DNA from: a virus
Direction: 5' to 3' (one strand)
Virus record (IMG/VR): IMGVR_UViG_3300037264_008483
Location: 1-42,869 of that record
Length of the DNA: 42,869 nucleotides
The notes below the pieces were generated by a model, which worked only from the letters and a program-made list of their open reading frames with translations, did no database searches and was not told where the DNA came from. Shown here one piece after another: positions 35,601 through 42,869 of the stretch. Both the position numbers and the translations under genes were made by a program. The number at the start of each line of letters is the position of its first letter. Position 1 is the first letter of the stretch.

Positions 35601-36678
35601 CGATCGACGCTCCCGCCGGATATTGTCGAACGCGCAGCCCCTCCGGCCAGGTCTCCGGGTCCCCGCCCTTACCGGGCATGGTCACCCGGTACAATGACTT
35701 CGCTTCGTCGTGAATGACGTGCGACCACCCCATCGGGCGCGAAGTCGCCCATCTCTGATCTTCCGGATCACCGGCGTAGCACGGCACGTCGACAACGTGC
35801 CCCATCTGTTTCACAAAGCACGGCACGCCGCCAATTTTGCACTGCTCGACGATCCCGCGGATCCACGCGAGATTGCACGACCTGGCGCCGGGGCCGCTCT
35901 CTCCGCCGACGATGACCCAATGCAATTGGCCGGTTGCAATCGGCCCTGTCAGGTCCATTGCCCCCAGCAGCGGCTCAGCGCTGAGGAAGCGCACCGCCGC
36001 CGGGCATTGCCGCAGGTGCGGAATCCGCTCATCTGCCGACACCTGGTCCTCGACCGACGTCCCCAGCCAGGCGTTGGTCGGCGGCAAGCGGACGCAGCAA
36101 TACGACGAATCGGTCAGCGGGACGTCATAGTCGAACACGGCGTCACCCAAGCGGTCCGTCGCCGTTTGCAAATCCTCGAATTCCTCCAGCGCCGCACGGA
36201 TCAAGGCGCCGCGATCGTCATCATTCAGATATTCAGCCATGCGCTCCGGCCGTTTGGTGAGCACCTGGAAGGTGTGCTGAGGGCACAGGGCCATTACCGC
36301 GAACACCCGATCGATGAACTCAAAGGGCACGCCCTCGTGAAACAGGTCGCTCATCGAGTTGACGAAGATCCGCCGCGGCTTCTTCCAGCCCAGCGGAATG
36401 CCCAGGGCCTCTGGGACGCCGCGAACCTTCCCGTTGAAGTGATAGCCGCCAACCCCGATCCCGCCGGCGATCGCCTCCGGTTTCTGCTGCACGGTCAGCC
36501 CGACGTAATGTTTCCTCCGGCCTTTGCCCTGATGGACCCTGTGGCTCACGGCCATGGCCTCGAGTCTGCGGGTCATGCCCACCGCGTAGCAGTGATCGCA
36601 CCCCGCGGACACGCGAGAACAACCCACCACCGGGTTCCAGGTGCTCTCGGTCCATTCGATGTTGCTGCCCTGACTCAT
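35581..36678 (-). CDS. Gp37/Gp68-family (DUF5131) cysteine-motif protein
   Basis: A 365-residue protein with the hallmark start SNIEWTESTWNPVVGCSRVSAGCDHCYA: cysteines at 20, 27 and 30 form a CxxxxxxCxxC motif, as in radical-SAM-like phage proteins of the Gp37/Gp68 family (PF07505). Other signatures are PRRIFVNSMSDLFHEGVP and VLTKRPERM. The C-terminal part repeats GGESGPGARSC. The family is often carried by phages and islands; the biochemical reaction is unknown. The ATG at 36678 follows GGAGCGTAGCGACGT. Confidence 0.85.
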   Translation of the reverse strand: MSQGSNIEWTESTWNPVVGCSRVSAGCDHCYAVGMTRRLEAMAVSHRVHQGKGRRKHYVGLTVQQKPEAIAGGIGVGGYHFNGKVRGVPEALGIPLGWKKPRRIFVNSMSDLFHEGVPFEFIDRVFAVMALCPQHTFQVLTKRPERMAEYLNDDDRGALIRAALEEFEDLQTATDRLGDAVFDYDVPLTDSSYCCVRLPPTNAWLGTSVEDQVSADERIPHLRQCPAAVRFLSAEPLLGAMDLTGPIATGQLHWVIVGGESGPGARSCNLAWIRGIVEQCKIGGVPCFVKQMGHVVDVPCYAGDPEDQRWATSRPMGWSHVIHDEAKSLYRVTMPGKGGDPETWPEGLRVRQYPAGASIDDHGAV

Positions 36679-36684
36679 ACGTCG

Positions 36685-36984
36685 CTACGCTCCGAATGCT
36701 GAATGACGAATCAAGAACGCCGAATTGACCCGTTCCCGTTCCCGTTTTGACGTTTCCGCCGCCACCATCCTTGCCGCCCGCAACCACCGATCGTCCAGCA
36801 GCCACAATTCATCGATGCCAACGAATTCTTCTCGACCGTGCTCTCCATTCCAAACGCGCACAACAACGCCGGGCAGCGGAAGAGCTTCGTAATAGGCCTG
36901 AAAAGTAACGGAACCATCGGCGATGTTCGACGCCAACCAACGACCGTGGATCGCCAATCGCCCAAGCCACTCTTCACTCGCCAC
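36685..36984 (-). CDS. small protein with spacer-derived ends
   Basis: About 99 residues. The core (GRLAIHGRWLASNIADGSV and VVVRVWNGEHGREEFVGIDELWLLDDRW) looks like a compact alpha/beta domain. The first residues (ASEEWL) and the last 20 (RVNSAFLIRHSAFGA region) are encoded by spacer-type repeats; the stop is supplied by the GGAGCGTAG leader of the next gene. The GTG at 36984 has GAGGAG at proper spacing. Unknown function. Confidence 0.5.
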   Translation of the reverse strand: MASEEWLGRLAIHGRWLASNIADGSVTFQAYYEALPLPGVVVRVWNGEHGREEFVGIDELWLLDDRWLRAARMVAAETSKRERERVNSAFLIRHSAFGA

Positions 36985-36996
36985 TCGCCCCACTCC

Positions 36997-37374
36997 TCAT
37001 ACCAGCCCCGCCGCGTCCGCGAGCAGCGTGAGCACCCGCTTGATGGCGTGTTCGTAAGTCTGCACCGGGTGCCCGGTGTCGCCGATGGGCTGCCCCAACT
37101 GCCCGTGATAGAGCATGTTGAGGGCCAGCGCCTGCCGGTTGCTCAGGGCCCGGACCTCCGACAGTCGGTCGCGCAGATACACCCCCGCCGGCGGCTCTTT
37201 CAGCGTCACCACGATGGTGTAATCGATCGGCGGCGCGACCGGAGCCGCCGGCTGCGCTTCGGGCTCCGCCGCTTCATCGGCGGGCTCCAAGGCCGGCGCC
37301 GGCGGTTCATACGCCTCCTGCCCGTTCCCGTTCCCGTTCCCGCCCCTTCGTTCTTTTTTGGCCTCCCTGCCCAT
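36997..37374 (-). CDS. low-complexity head-module protein
   Basis: A 125-residue protein (128 from a GTG at 37383). Residues 12-22 are a GNGNGNG run encoded by a CGTTCC hexamer array; next comes an alanine/proline/glutamate-rich linker and a conserved-looking C-terminal domain (TIVVTLKEPPAGVYLRDRLSEVRALSNRQALALNMLYHG). It overlaps the large terminase stop, suggesting coupling. AGGTGAG lies upstream of the ATG. Confidence 0.5.
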   Translation of the reverse strand: MGREAKKERRGGNGNGNGQEAYEPPAPALEPADEAAEPEAQPAAPVAPPIDYTIVVTLKEPPAGVYLRDRLSEVRALSNRQALALNMLYHGQLGQPIGDTGHPVQTYEHAIKRVLTLLADAAGLV

Positions 37375-37379
37375 AAATC

Positions 37380-39374
37380 TCACCTCGCTAAAACGTGAAA
37401 AGGTCGCCCATCCGGCGTGGTCAACTGTTGTTGCGTGGCTTCCTGGCTCCGCGGCTTCGCGACTGCCGCAGCGATTCTCCGCGCCCCGCAGAAATGGGCC
37501 GCTACCAAGGCCCCGTAAACGCAGTCAAACCAGTGATTCGATTTTCGTTCTCTGTGCCACCATCGCACCCATCCCTCCCCCGGCACGAATTCCTCTTTCT
37601 GCACCTCGGCGGTGAAGTGACTGGCGATCGCCGCGTGCTCACCGGGCATGGCCGAGAACAGTGCCAGCGCCCCCGGCTCCTCCGGGTCCGAGACCAGCCG
37701 ATCGTGGACCTGCGACTTCCAGAAATCGGCGTTCATTTCCACGCAGTAGGTGCTGGGCTGATCGTACAGCGAAATGTGATACTGCTCGCCGACGTAGCGG
37801 ACCTGCTTGTTGATCTTGGTGTGCGGCCGGTAGATGCCGGTGCGCTCCTGCCCGCGCCCGTACCCCTTCGTGGGATACCAGCGCCAGGGGCTCTTGGGGT
37901 TGATCTCGGCCGCCATGCAGAATTGGTAGACCCAATCGGTGTTGTAACCCGAATCCACGAACACCACGTCCGGGCTGCGCAGACCGCCCGAAGCCGCCGC
38001 CCAACCGTGTTGGGTAAGATCGTGGAACTCGTGCAGACCCACCCACAAGGCCCGCTGCTCGCCCAGCTCGTGCGTGGCCAGGGCAAAGACCCCGTAGTCG
38101 ATGACCACCGACGTGGCGTCCCTCTTGCTCGCCAAGGCGAGCCAATGGCAGTTCCATTTGTGGACGTCGATCGCCACGGTGAGGTAATCGAATTCCGCGG
38201 GCACCAGCCCCCGCGGCGTCCCCGTGACCCGCTTGACCACGTGCTCGCGGGTGATGGCCGACAGGTTCAGTTGCGTGCCGGCGTAGGGGATGCACCAATC
38301 GAATTGATGCAGCTCCCGGGCCTGATTCTCCTTTTTGCCCTCGTCGGCCTCCTTGGCGTGCCGGTATTCATTGAGGGCCACGGCCTTGGGGCTGACCAAG
38401 CAGTTGTGTACCGCCGTCCAACGAAAGCCCAGCGACCGGGTCCGCGGCAGGTCTCCGATGACTCGATCGCCTTCGATCGACTGGCCCTTGTGGACCAGCA
38501 GGGCCTGTTGGTTGGCCTCGTGCCGCTCATGCTCCGTCCATGCCTTCCCGCAGTGCCAGCAGGCGAATCGAGCGTTCTCCTCCGCCGCGATTTCGTCGAT
38601 CGCCTCCTGCCAGCCGATCAGGAGTTTGCGGTCCTCGTCGGTCCCCTTGGGAATGACCCATTCGCCGCAATGCGGACACTTCAGGGCGATGTGGGCGGCG
38701 CTGCCGCCTTGATAGCTGCTCCAGATCTTGCCATGCTCGGTGGTGACCGTACACTCGCCGAAAATTCGCACCTGCGACAAATCCCAGCCCTTGGTCCGGG
38801 CCACCATCTGCGCAACCTTGTCGGCCTCTTCGGACGCCTCCCCGGCCTTGTCCAGCCCGTCGACCTCGGTGATCACCAGATAGCGAGTGTTGAAGTGGGC
38901 CCGCTGTTTGTCCCCCCCGCCGCCGCCCATGAACTTCAGAAAAGCCCCGTTGCCGAACTTGATCAGATCGGGAATGCCACCCCGGGACCCGCCGCCCTCC
39001 TGGGGAAGAAACTGGGCGAAGCGGGTCCGGGCGATCACCGGCCGGAGGTCGCGCTCCCATTTGTCCTTGGCCATGCTGATGTCCGGCAGCCCGAAAACGC
39101 ACGTCTCGCGCAGCTCGAACAGGATGTAGAGCAGCACGATGATGCAGCAGCTCAGGGTCTTGCTGCTCTGGGTGGGCCCCGTGACCCAGAACTGCCGCCA
39201 GCGCCCGCTGTCCACCTCGTCAAACCACAGGGCCGTGAAGGGCTGCCGATCGCAGCGATAGCGGAGCCCGGCGTACGTGCCGGTGGGGATCACGATCTCC
39301 TGCTCGGCGAACTCCCGCATGGTCCTCACTCGAGGCGGCCGGCACTGGGCCAGCGCCCACCGAGTCTCCTCCAT
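37380..39374 (-). CDS. terL: large terminase subunit (lambda gpA/GpA family)
   Basis: About 664 residues. The ATPase has Walker A GPTQSSKT (about 66-73) and Walker B YLVITEVD (about 165-172). A zinc-ribbon insertion (CPHC at 233-236, CWHC at 272-275) is typical of the GpA family. The nuclease domain supplies Asp403 (VAIDVH) and Asp474 (VVFVDSGYN). It packages and cuts DNA with the small subunit. The ATG at 39374 is preferred; upstream codons would translate a CCGAGCC element. The gap to 39543 holds that element. Confidence 0.9.
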   Translation of the reverse strand: MEETRWALAQCRPPRVRTMREFAEQEIVIPTGTYAGLRYRCDRQPFTALWFDEVDSGRWRQFWVTGPTQSSKTLSCCIIVLLYILFELRETCVFGLPDISMAKDKWERDLRPVIARTRFAQFLPQEGGGSRGGIPDLIKFGNGAFLKFMGGGGGDKQRAHFNTRYLVITEVDGLDKAGEASEEADKVAQMVARTKGWDLSQVRIFGECTVTTEHGKIWSSYQGGSAAHIALKCPHCGEWVIPKGTDEDRKLLIGWQEAIDEIAAEENARFACWHCGKAWTEHERHEANQQALLVHKGQSIEGDRVIGDLPRTRSLGFRWTAVHNCLVSPKAVALNEYRHAKEADEGKKENQARELHQFDWCIPYAGTQLNLSAITREHVVKRVTGTPRGLVPAEFDYLTVAIDVHKWNCHWLALASKRDATSVVIDYGVFALATHELGEQRALWVGLHEFHDLTQHGWAAASGGLRSPDVVFVDSGYNTDWVYQFCMAAEINPKSPWRWYPTKGYGRGQERTGIYRPHTKINKQVRYVGEQYHISLYDQPSTYCVEMNADFWKSQVHDRLVSDPEEPGALALFSAMPGEHAAIASHFTAEVQKEEFVPGEGWVRWWHRERKSNHWFDCVYGALVAAHFCGARRIAAAVAKPRSQEATQQQLTTPDGRPFHVLAR

Positions 39375-39412
39375 CACCCCGCGCCGCTTCCACCCGTCCG
39401 CCTTCCGCCTCT

Positions 39413-39523
39413 CCGCGCCGCGACCGTGCGACTTTTCCGAGCGTTTTTCCGAGCCGCCACTTTCCGAGCCGCGACCGTGTCGGCGAGCTCCCGTCGAGCC
39501 GTGAGGGAGCGGTTGCCTCGATC
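39413..39523. repeat. compound CCGAGCC element before the large terminase gene
   Basis: Several left halves and one right half with the GTGTCGGCGAGCTCCCGTCG variant core lie in the leader between the methyltransferase gene and the large terminase gene. Confidence 0.8.
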
Positions 39524-39543
39524 CACGCCGTTTGGGTGTTTTT

Positions 39544-40524
39544 TCAGTGAGAGCAACCATACAGGGCCAGTTGGTTGTGCGACAATCGTTTGCGGGTCAT
39601 GTCCAGGTACTCCGCTTTCAGCTCGATGCCGATGTACTGCCGCCCGTGCCGGATCGCGACCATGCCCGTGGTGCCGCTTCCGTTGAAACAGTCGAGGACC
39701 ACGCCGCCCTTCGGCGAGCCCGCCAGGATGCACGGCTCGATTTCTGCGCTGCCCGCCGTAGAGGGTTCGATGCCTGGCTTGGTTTGCGGGCCGATGCACG
39801 CACCGCCTGAGACGCCCGCCGCCTTCTCTTTGATCGCCTCGGCGTCGTAGTGATACGTGGCGGACTTCGACAAGAGGAAAACGTAATCGTGGGCCTTAGT
39901 GCAGCGGTCGGTCACGGACTCCGGCATCGGGTTCGGCTTCGACCAGATGATGTCCTGGCGCAGATACCAACCGTCGGCGCGGAGGGCGAAAGCGACAAGC
40001 CACGGAATGCCAACGAGGTCTTTGGGTTTCATCGTCGGGACGTGGCGACTGCCGACGGAATTTGATCCCTTGTTCGTTTCCTGTTTCTGGCCGACCAAGT
40101 CCGTGGTCTTTCTCTGTCCTGGGTGCGCGTTGTAGCTGTCGCCGAGATTCAGCCACAGCGTCCCATCCTCCCGCAGCACGCGGCGCACTTCGCGAAACAC
40201 GCCGACCATCGTGGCGACGTATTCTTCCGGGGTGCGCTCCAGGCCGAGTTGTTTGTCGATGCGGCAAGCGCCGCAATCAAGGCACACGGAAGCATCGACG
40301 CCTGGCCGGACTCCGCTCGCGATGGCCCCTGGGGCTTTGGTGTCTTGCACTTGCCCGCCTACGCGATGTTCACAATTCGCGTCCCCGCCCTCCCACACCC
40401 CCGTCCCGTAATCCCGCAGGCCCCAGTACGGCGGGCTCGTTACACAGCAATGCACGGACTCGTCGGCCAGCCCCGACAGGACCGTCCGTGCGTCACCGTG
40501 GTGCAGCGTCGCGTCCGTCGTCAT
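39544..40524 (-). CDS. beta-class DNA methyltransferase (N6A/N4C)
   Basis: A 326-residue protein. Catalytic motif IV TSPPYW is at 29-34 and the SAM-binding FNGSGTTG lies near 280-287; this IV-before-I order is the beta class, which methylates adenine N6 or cytosine N4. C51, H53, C81 and C84 may bind zinc. The ATG at 40524 overlaps the HerA-like stop as ATGA. It probably protects phage DNA from host restriction. No cognate endonuclease is visible, so it is an orphan enzyme. Confidence 0.85.
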   Translation of the reverse strand: MTTDATLHHGDARTVLSGLADESVHCCVTSPPYWGLRDYGTGVWEGGDANCEHRVGGQVQDTKAPGAIASGVRPGVDASVCLDCGACRIDKQLGLERTPEEYVATMVGVFREVRRVLREDGTLWLNLGDSYNAHPGQRKTTDLVGQKQETNKGSNSVGSRHVPTMKPKDLVGIPWLVAFALRADGWYLRQDIIWSKPNPMPESVTDRCTKAHDYVFLLSKSATYHYDAEAIKEKAAGVSGGACIGPQTKPGIEPSTAGSAEIEPCILAGSPKGGVVLDCFNGSGTTGMVAIRHGRQYIGIELKAEYLDMTRKRLSHNQLALYGCSH

Positions 40525-42182
40525 GCGTCCTCAAACAGCGCGTCAACGGCCTTCACTTCGCCGCGGCCTTCGATCAATTGCAGCGTCCTGAGTTCCGCAA
40601 GGTACGTCCCGAACGTTCCGGTGGTAGGGCTCAGTTTCGCAAGCTGGCCGAGTTCGTCGTATCGCACCGCGTTGGGATACGCCTCGCAGACCACCTGAAA
40701 AATCCTCCCCTTACCGCCGTTGCCGCACTTTCGCAGCCAGTAGGCGCGAAGATCAGCGCCCACCGGAAGCGGATCGTAGTCGCCGAGCGCTTCGCGGCCC
40801 GCGTCGGTGATCGCGACTTCGCCGCGCCCTTCGACGTGGCCGGCAGACCGCATTTCGGCCAGATACGTCCCAAACGTCCCCGTCTGACTCGACAGGCCGG
40901 CCATCGCCCCGAGCGTCGCGTACGACAGCGAGCGGCCCTGCTGGGCCAAGGCAACCAGCATCCGGTACTTGCCGCCCTTGCGGGACATAGCGGCCGGGGC
41001 CTGCCCCGAAGATCGCTCCGCAGGCCGTACGGTCAAACGACCTGGTGGCACGACAGGCCCCGGCCTTTCAAGCTGGACGATCTTTGCCTCGCCGTTCAAC
41101 GCCGCTAGTTCGCCGATCTTGCGGAGCCGTCCGACGTAGCCCTGCGACTGGCGCTCGATGTCTCGCAGCTTCGATTCCCACTCGCGGTCCCGGGCGGCGA
41201 CGGCCCGCTCGACGGCCTTGTCGTCAACGACGGACGGCGCGGACTTCCCAGCGGCGGCCTTCAGCTTCGCGATCTCCGCCCGCAGCAAACGCGGATCGTT
41301 GGCCTCCGCCTCTCTGACCGCCTCGGCCATTGCGGCGCGAACTTCGCCGAGGTCAATCTCGCGTACCGCAGGACCGGCCTTCACGCCGTGCGTCGGCGTT
41401 GAGGAACTGTCGTACGTTTTGATTCGTGGAAACGCCGTCCGTTTAAGATGTCCGCCCTCGGGATACCAGACCCAGCCCTCTCCGCGTTTGAGTTGAGCGA
41501 GTGAGTCCAGGACTTCCTTGCCGAGTTTGGGATCGCCCGCACCGTCGATCCAATCCTCGATCGCGGAGCGATCCTGCGGCGCGAGCACCCGCATTGCAAT
41601 CAGCGTATCAGCGCAGGTCAGCGAATCCTTGTGGAGCTTCGCCGGCCGCTGGGTGATCATCAGCCCGCGAATCCCCAGCGAGCGACCTCCCGACATCAAC
41701 CGATTCCCCGCGTGCAACATCTTCCCCGCCTGCGGATCCGGCGTTTTGCCCTGGGGCATGAAGTGATGGGCCTCGTCGATGACCAGGTGAAGAGGGCTGC
41801 GGATCGTCGTGTACAGCGTCCCCGCGAAGTCGATAAACCACCGGGTGTATTCGCCCACGGTCATGCCCGAGGTGTCGATGACCACGTTGGCCAATTGTTG
41901 GGTTACCAGTCGAGCGACGGCCTGCCCGGAACGCTCCGACAGCGGAATGTCGGCGTGGGCCCCACCGAGCAACACCACGTCATAGCCGCGAGATTTGCCG
42001 TCTGCCCCGAGGCGCAGGCCCCACCAAGCGGCGGTCGGGTCCAGGACGCACACCTGCCGCTTGGCGTCCAGCAGCCGTTCGACGATGCCCTTGGCGGCGT
42101 AGCTCTTGCCCGACCCGGTTTTACCCAGGATGGCAATGTGCTGATCGAGCGCCGCCTGCGGGATGATGTGCAGTCTGGTCAT
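40521..42182 (-). CDS. HerA/FtsK-like ATPase with tandem winged helices
   Basis: A 553-residue protein. Walker A GKTGSGKS is at 20-27 and Walker B LHLVIDEAHH at 131-140, as in the HerA/DUF87 translocase family. A charged central helix (about 270-370) follows, and the C-terminal 150 residues contain two tandem winged-helix repeats, each with TGTFGTYLAE (435-444 and 521-530). It lies between the small and large terminase subunits and overlaps both neighbours as ATGA, so it is co-translated with packaging genes. A DNA-translocating or packaging-assisting motor is a reasonable guess. Confidence 0.85.
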   Translation of the reverse strand: MTRLHIIPQAALDQHIAILGKTGSGKSYAAKGIVERLLDAKRQVCVLDPTAAWWGLRLGADGKSRGYDVVLLGGAHADIPLSERSGQAVARLVTQQLANVVIDTSGMTVGEYTRWFIDFAGTLYTTIRSPLHLVIDEAHHFMPQGKTPDPQAGKMLHAGNRLMSGGRSLGIRGLMITQRPAKLHKDSLTCADTLIAMRVLAPQDRSAIEDWIDGAGDPKLGKEVLDSLAQLKRGEGWVWYPEGGHLKRTAFPRIKTYDSSSTPTHGVKAGPAVREIDLGEVRAAMAEAVREAEANDPRLLRAEIAKLKAAAGKSAPSVVDDKAVERAVAARDREWESKLRDIERQSQGYVGRLRKIGELAALNGEAKIVQLERPGPVVPPGRLTVRPAERSSGQAPAAMSRKGGKYRMLVALAQQGRSLSYATLGAMAGLSSQTGTFGTYLAEMRSAGHVEGRGEVAITDAGREALGDYDPLPVGADLRAYWLRKCGNGGKGRIFQVVCEAYPNAVRYDELGQLAKLSPTTGTFGTYLAELRTLQLIEGRGEVKAVDALFEDA

Positions 42183-42811
42183 GGGGTGCCTTCGTTCGGT
42201 TCGTCCAACGCGGTCAGCCGGGCCTCGTATTGATCCAGGCAGTCGCGAATGATCTCCGCCGCCTCGTTGCCGTGCCGGAGTTGCAGCATCTCGATGCCGC
42301 CGCGAATCAGGGCCGCCAGATCGCTCATCACCTGGTGGACCTCCTTGCGCGGCACCAGGGTCTTTTCCATGTCCAGCCGCTTCAGCCGGGCGATCCTGGT
42401 CTGTTCGCGCCGATACTCCTCCAGGGCCTGGCTGAACGGCCCGCTCAGCGATGCGTCCGCATCGTCCGACGACAGAATCCGGTCGCCCTTGTCCCGCAGC
42501 AGATCGTGCAGCCATCGGGCCAGCTTGCCCAAGTCGATCGTCGCCTCGCCCACCGGGATCCCGTAGCGGATCGCCTGCTGATTGAGCACCTGCACCGCCC
42601 GGCCGGACAGCTCGCACCAGTGCTTCTTCGGGATGCTCGCGTAAAAGCGCCGGCGGTCCGCTTCCTCTCGCTCTTTTTCATAGGCGCGTAGAGCCGACGC
42701 CTCCGCGCGATTGGGCGTCTTCCCCGCCCCTCGCTTCTGCAACGCCAATTTGACCAGGTTCGGGTCCGCGCCCACATTCTCGTTTTCATCCCGGATGCGC
42801 CGTGCGCTCAC
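42179..42811 (-). CDS. terS: small terminase subunit (Nu1-like)
   Basis: A 210-residue protein. The region EYRREQTRIARLKRLDMEKTLVPRKEVHQVMSDL is the typical coiled-coil and hydrophobic signature of Nu1-type small terminases; the N-terminal half (about 15-90) would carry the DNA-binding winged helix, and C-terminal helices follow. It recognises the packaging site and recruits the large subunit. The GTG at 42811 is used; upstream is a G-tract-rich leader containing the terminal repeat region. Confidence 0.8.
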   Translation of the reverse strand: MSARRIRDENENVGADPNLVKLALQKRGAGKTPNRAEASALRAYEKEREEADRRRFYASIPKKHWCELSGRAVQVLNQQAIRYGIPVGEATIDLGKLARWLHDLLRDKGDRILSSDDADASLSGPFSQALEEYRREQTRIARLKRLDMEKTLVPRKEVHQVMSDLAALIRGGIEMLQLRHGNEAAEIIRDCLDQYEARLTALDEPNEGTP

Positions 42812-42852
42812 TCACTCGAAAAACCGCCCCCCCCGCACAAAAATCCCCCCCG

Positions 42853-42869
42853 ATCAACCCCTTCGGGGT
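42853..42869. repeat. 17-bp terminal direct repeat (right copy)
   Basis: Identical to bases 1-17. It lies about 40 bases upstream of the small terminase start, next to two G-tract/T-tract segments (on the minus strand GGGGGGGATTTTTGTG and GGGGGGGGCGGTTTTTCG). Confidence 0.85.

Noticed and set aside
37395-39686. Long plus-strand frame opposite the large terminase gene
   Set aside because: It mirrors a confidently identified gene with Walker and nuclease motifs; no ribosome-binding site or protein-like composition.

Overview
The window looks like a complete or nearly complete genome of a tailed, siphovirus-like dsDNA phage with a lambda-type head module. The same 17 bases occur at both ends (1-17 and 42853-42869), which fits a circular or cohesive-end genome opened just upstream of the small terminase gene. 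The host is most likely a GC-rich planctomycete, possibly Phycisphaerae-like. This is inferred from secreted proteins with dockerin-like aspartate motifs and from dispersed host-type palindromic repeats; no host marker gene is present.

Almost every gene is on the minus strand, so transcription runs from high to low coordinates. 42.8-37.4 kb: small terminase, HerA-like ATPase, DNA methyltransferase, large terminase. 37.4-31.6 kb: accessory genes (Gp37/Gp68-family cysteine-motif protein, two ParB-like proteins, a Cas7/RAMP-resembling protein, two small DNA-binding proteins, an ASCH-domain protein). 31.4-25.2 kb: head module (portal, S49 protease with nested scaffold, two DUF2190-type proteins, major capsid protein, connector). 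25.2-24.8 kb: lipoprotein plus holin-like pair. 24.7-9.1 kb: tail module, with a predicted -1 frameshifted tail assembly chaperone directly before the tape measure gene, then tail-tip, LamG-domain and other surface proteins.

At 7.6-9.2 kb lies the only divergent region: two back-to-back sigma70-like promoters, one for a leaderless ribbon-helix-helix repressor candidate (minus), one for two plus-strand genes. From 7.6 kb down to 0 is the leftward operon: small proteins, an Ig-like protein, an initiator-type tRNA, secreted proteins, a replication protein with iterons and an AT-rich stretch inside its gene (lambda O style), zinc-finger protein, RuvC-like resolvase, and a DUF2303-like protein.

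The most unusual property is the gene junctions. Nearly all carry one of several low-complexity spacer families: an 8-bp GAAACGTC array that often forms nested inverted repeats, a host-like CCGAGCC...AGGGAGCGGTTGCC element, GGCGAGGC arrays, and ACTCGCC/ATTCGC arrays. Some are translated in frame as gene termini or linkers. No integrase, DNA polymerase or endolysin is recognisable. No stretch over about 300 bases lacks a gene; the shorter gaps are filled mainly by the repeats listed.
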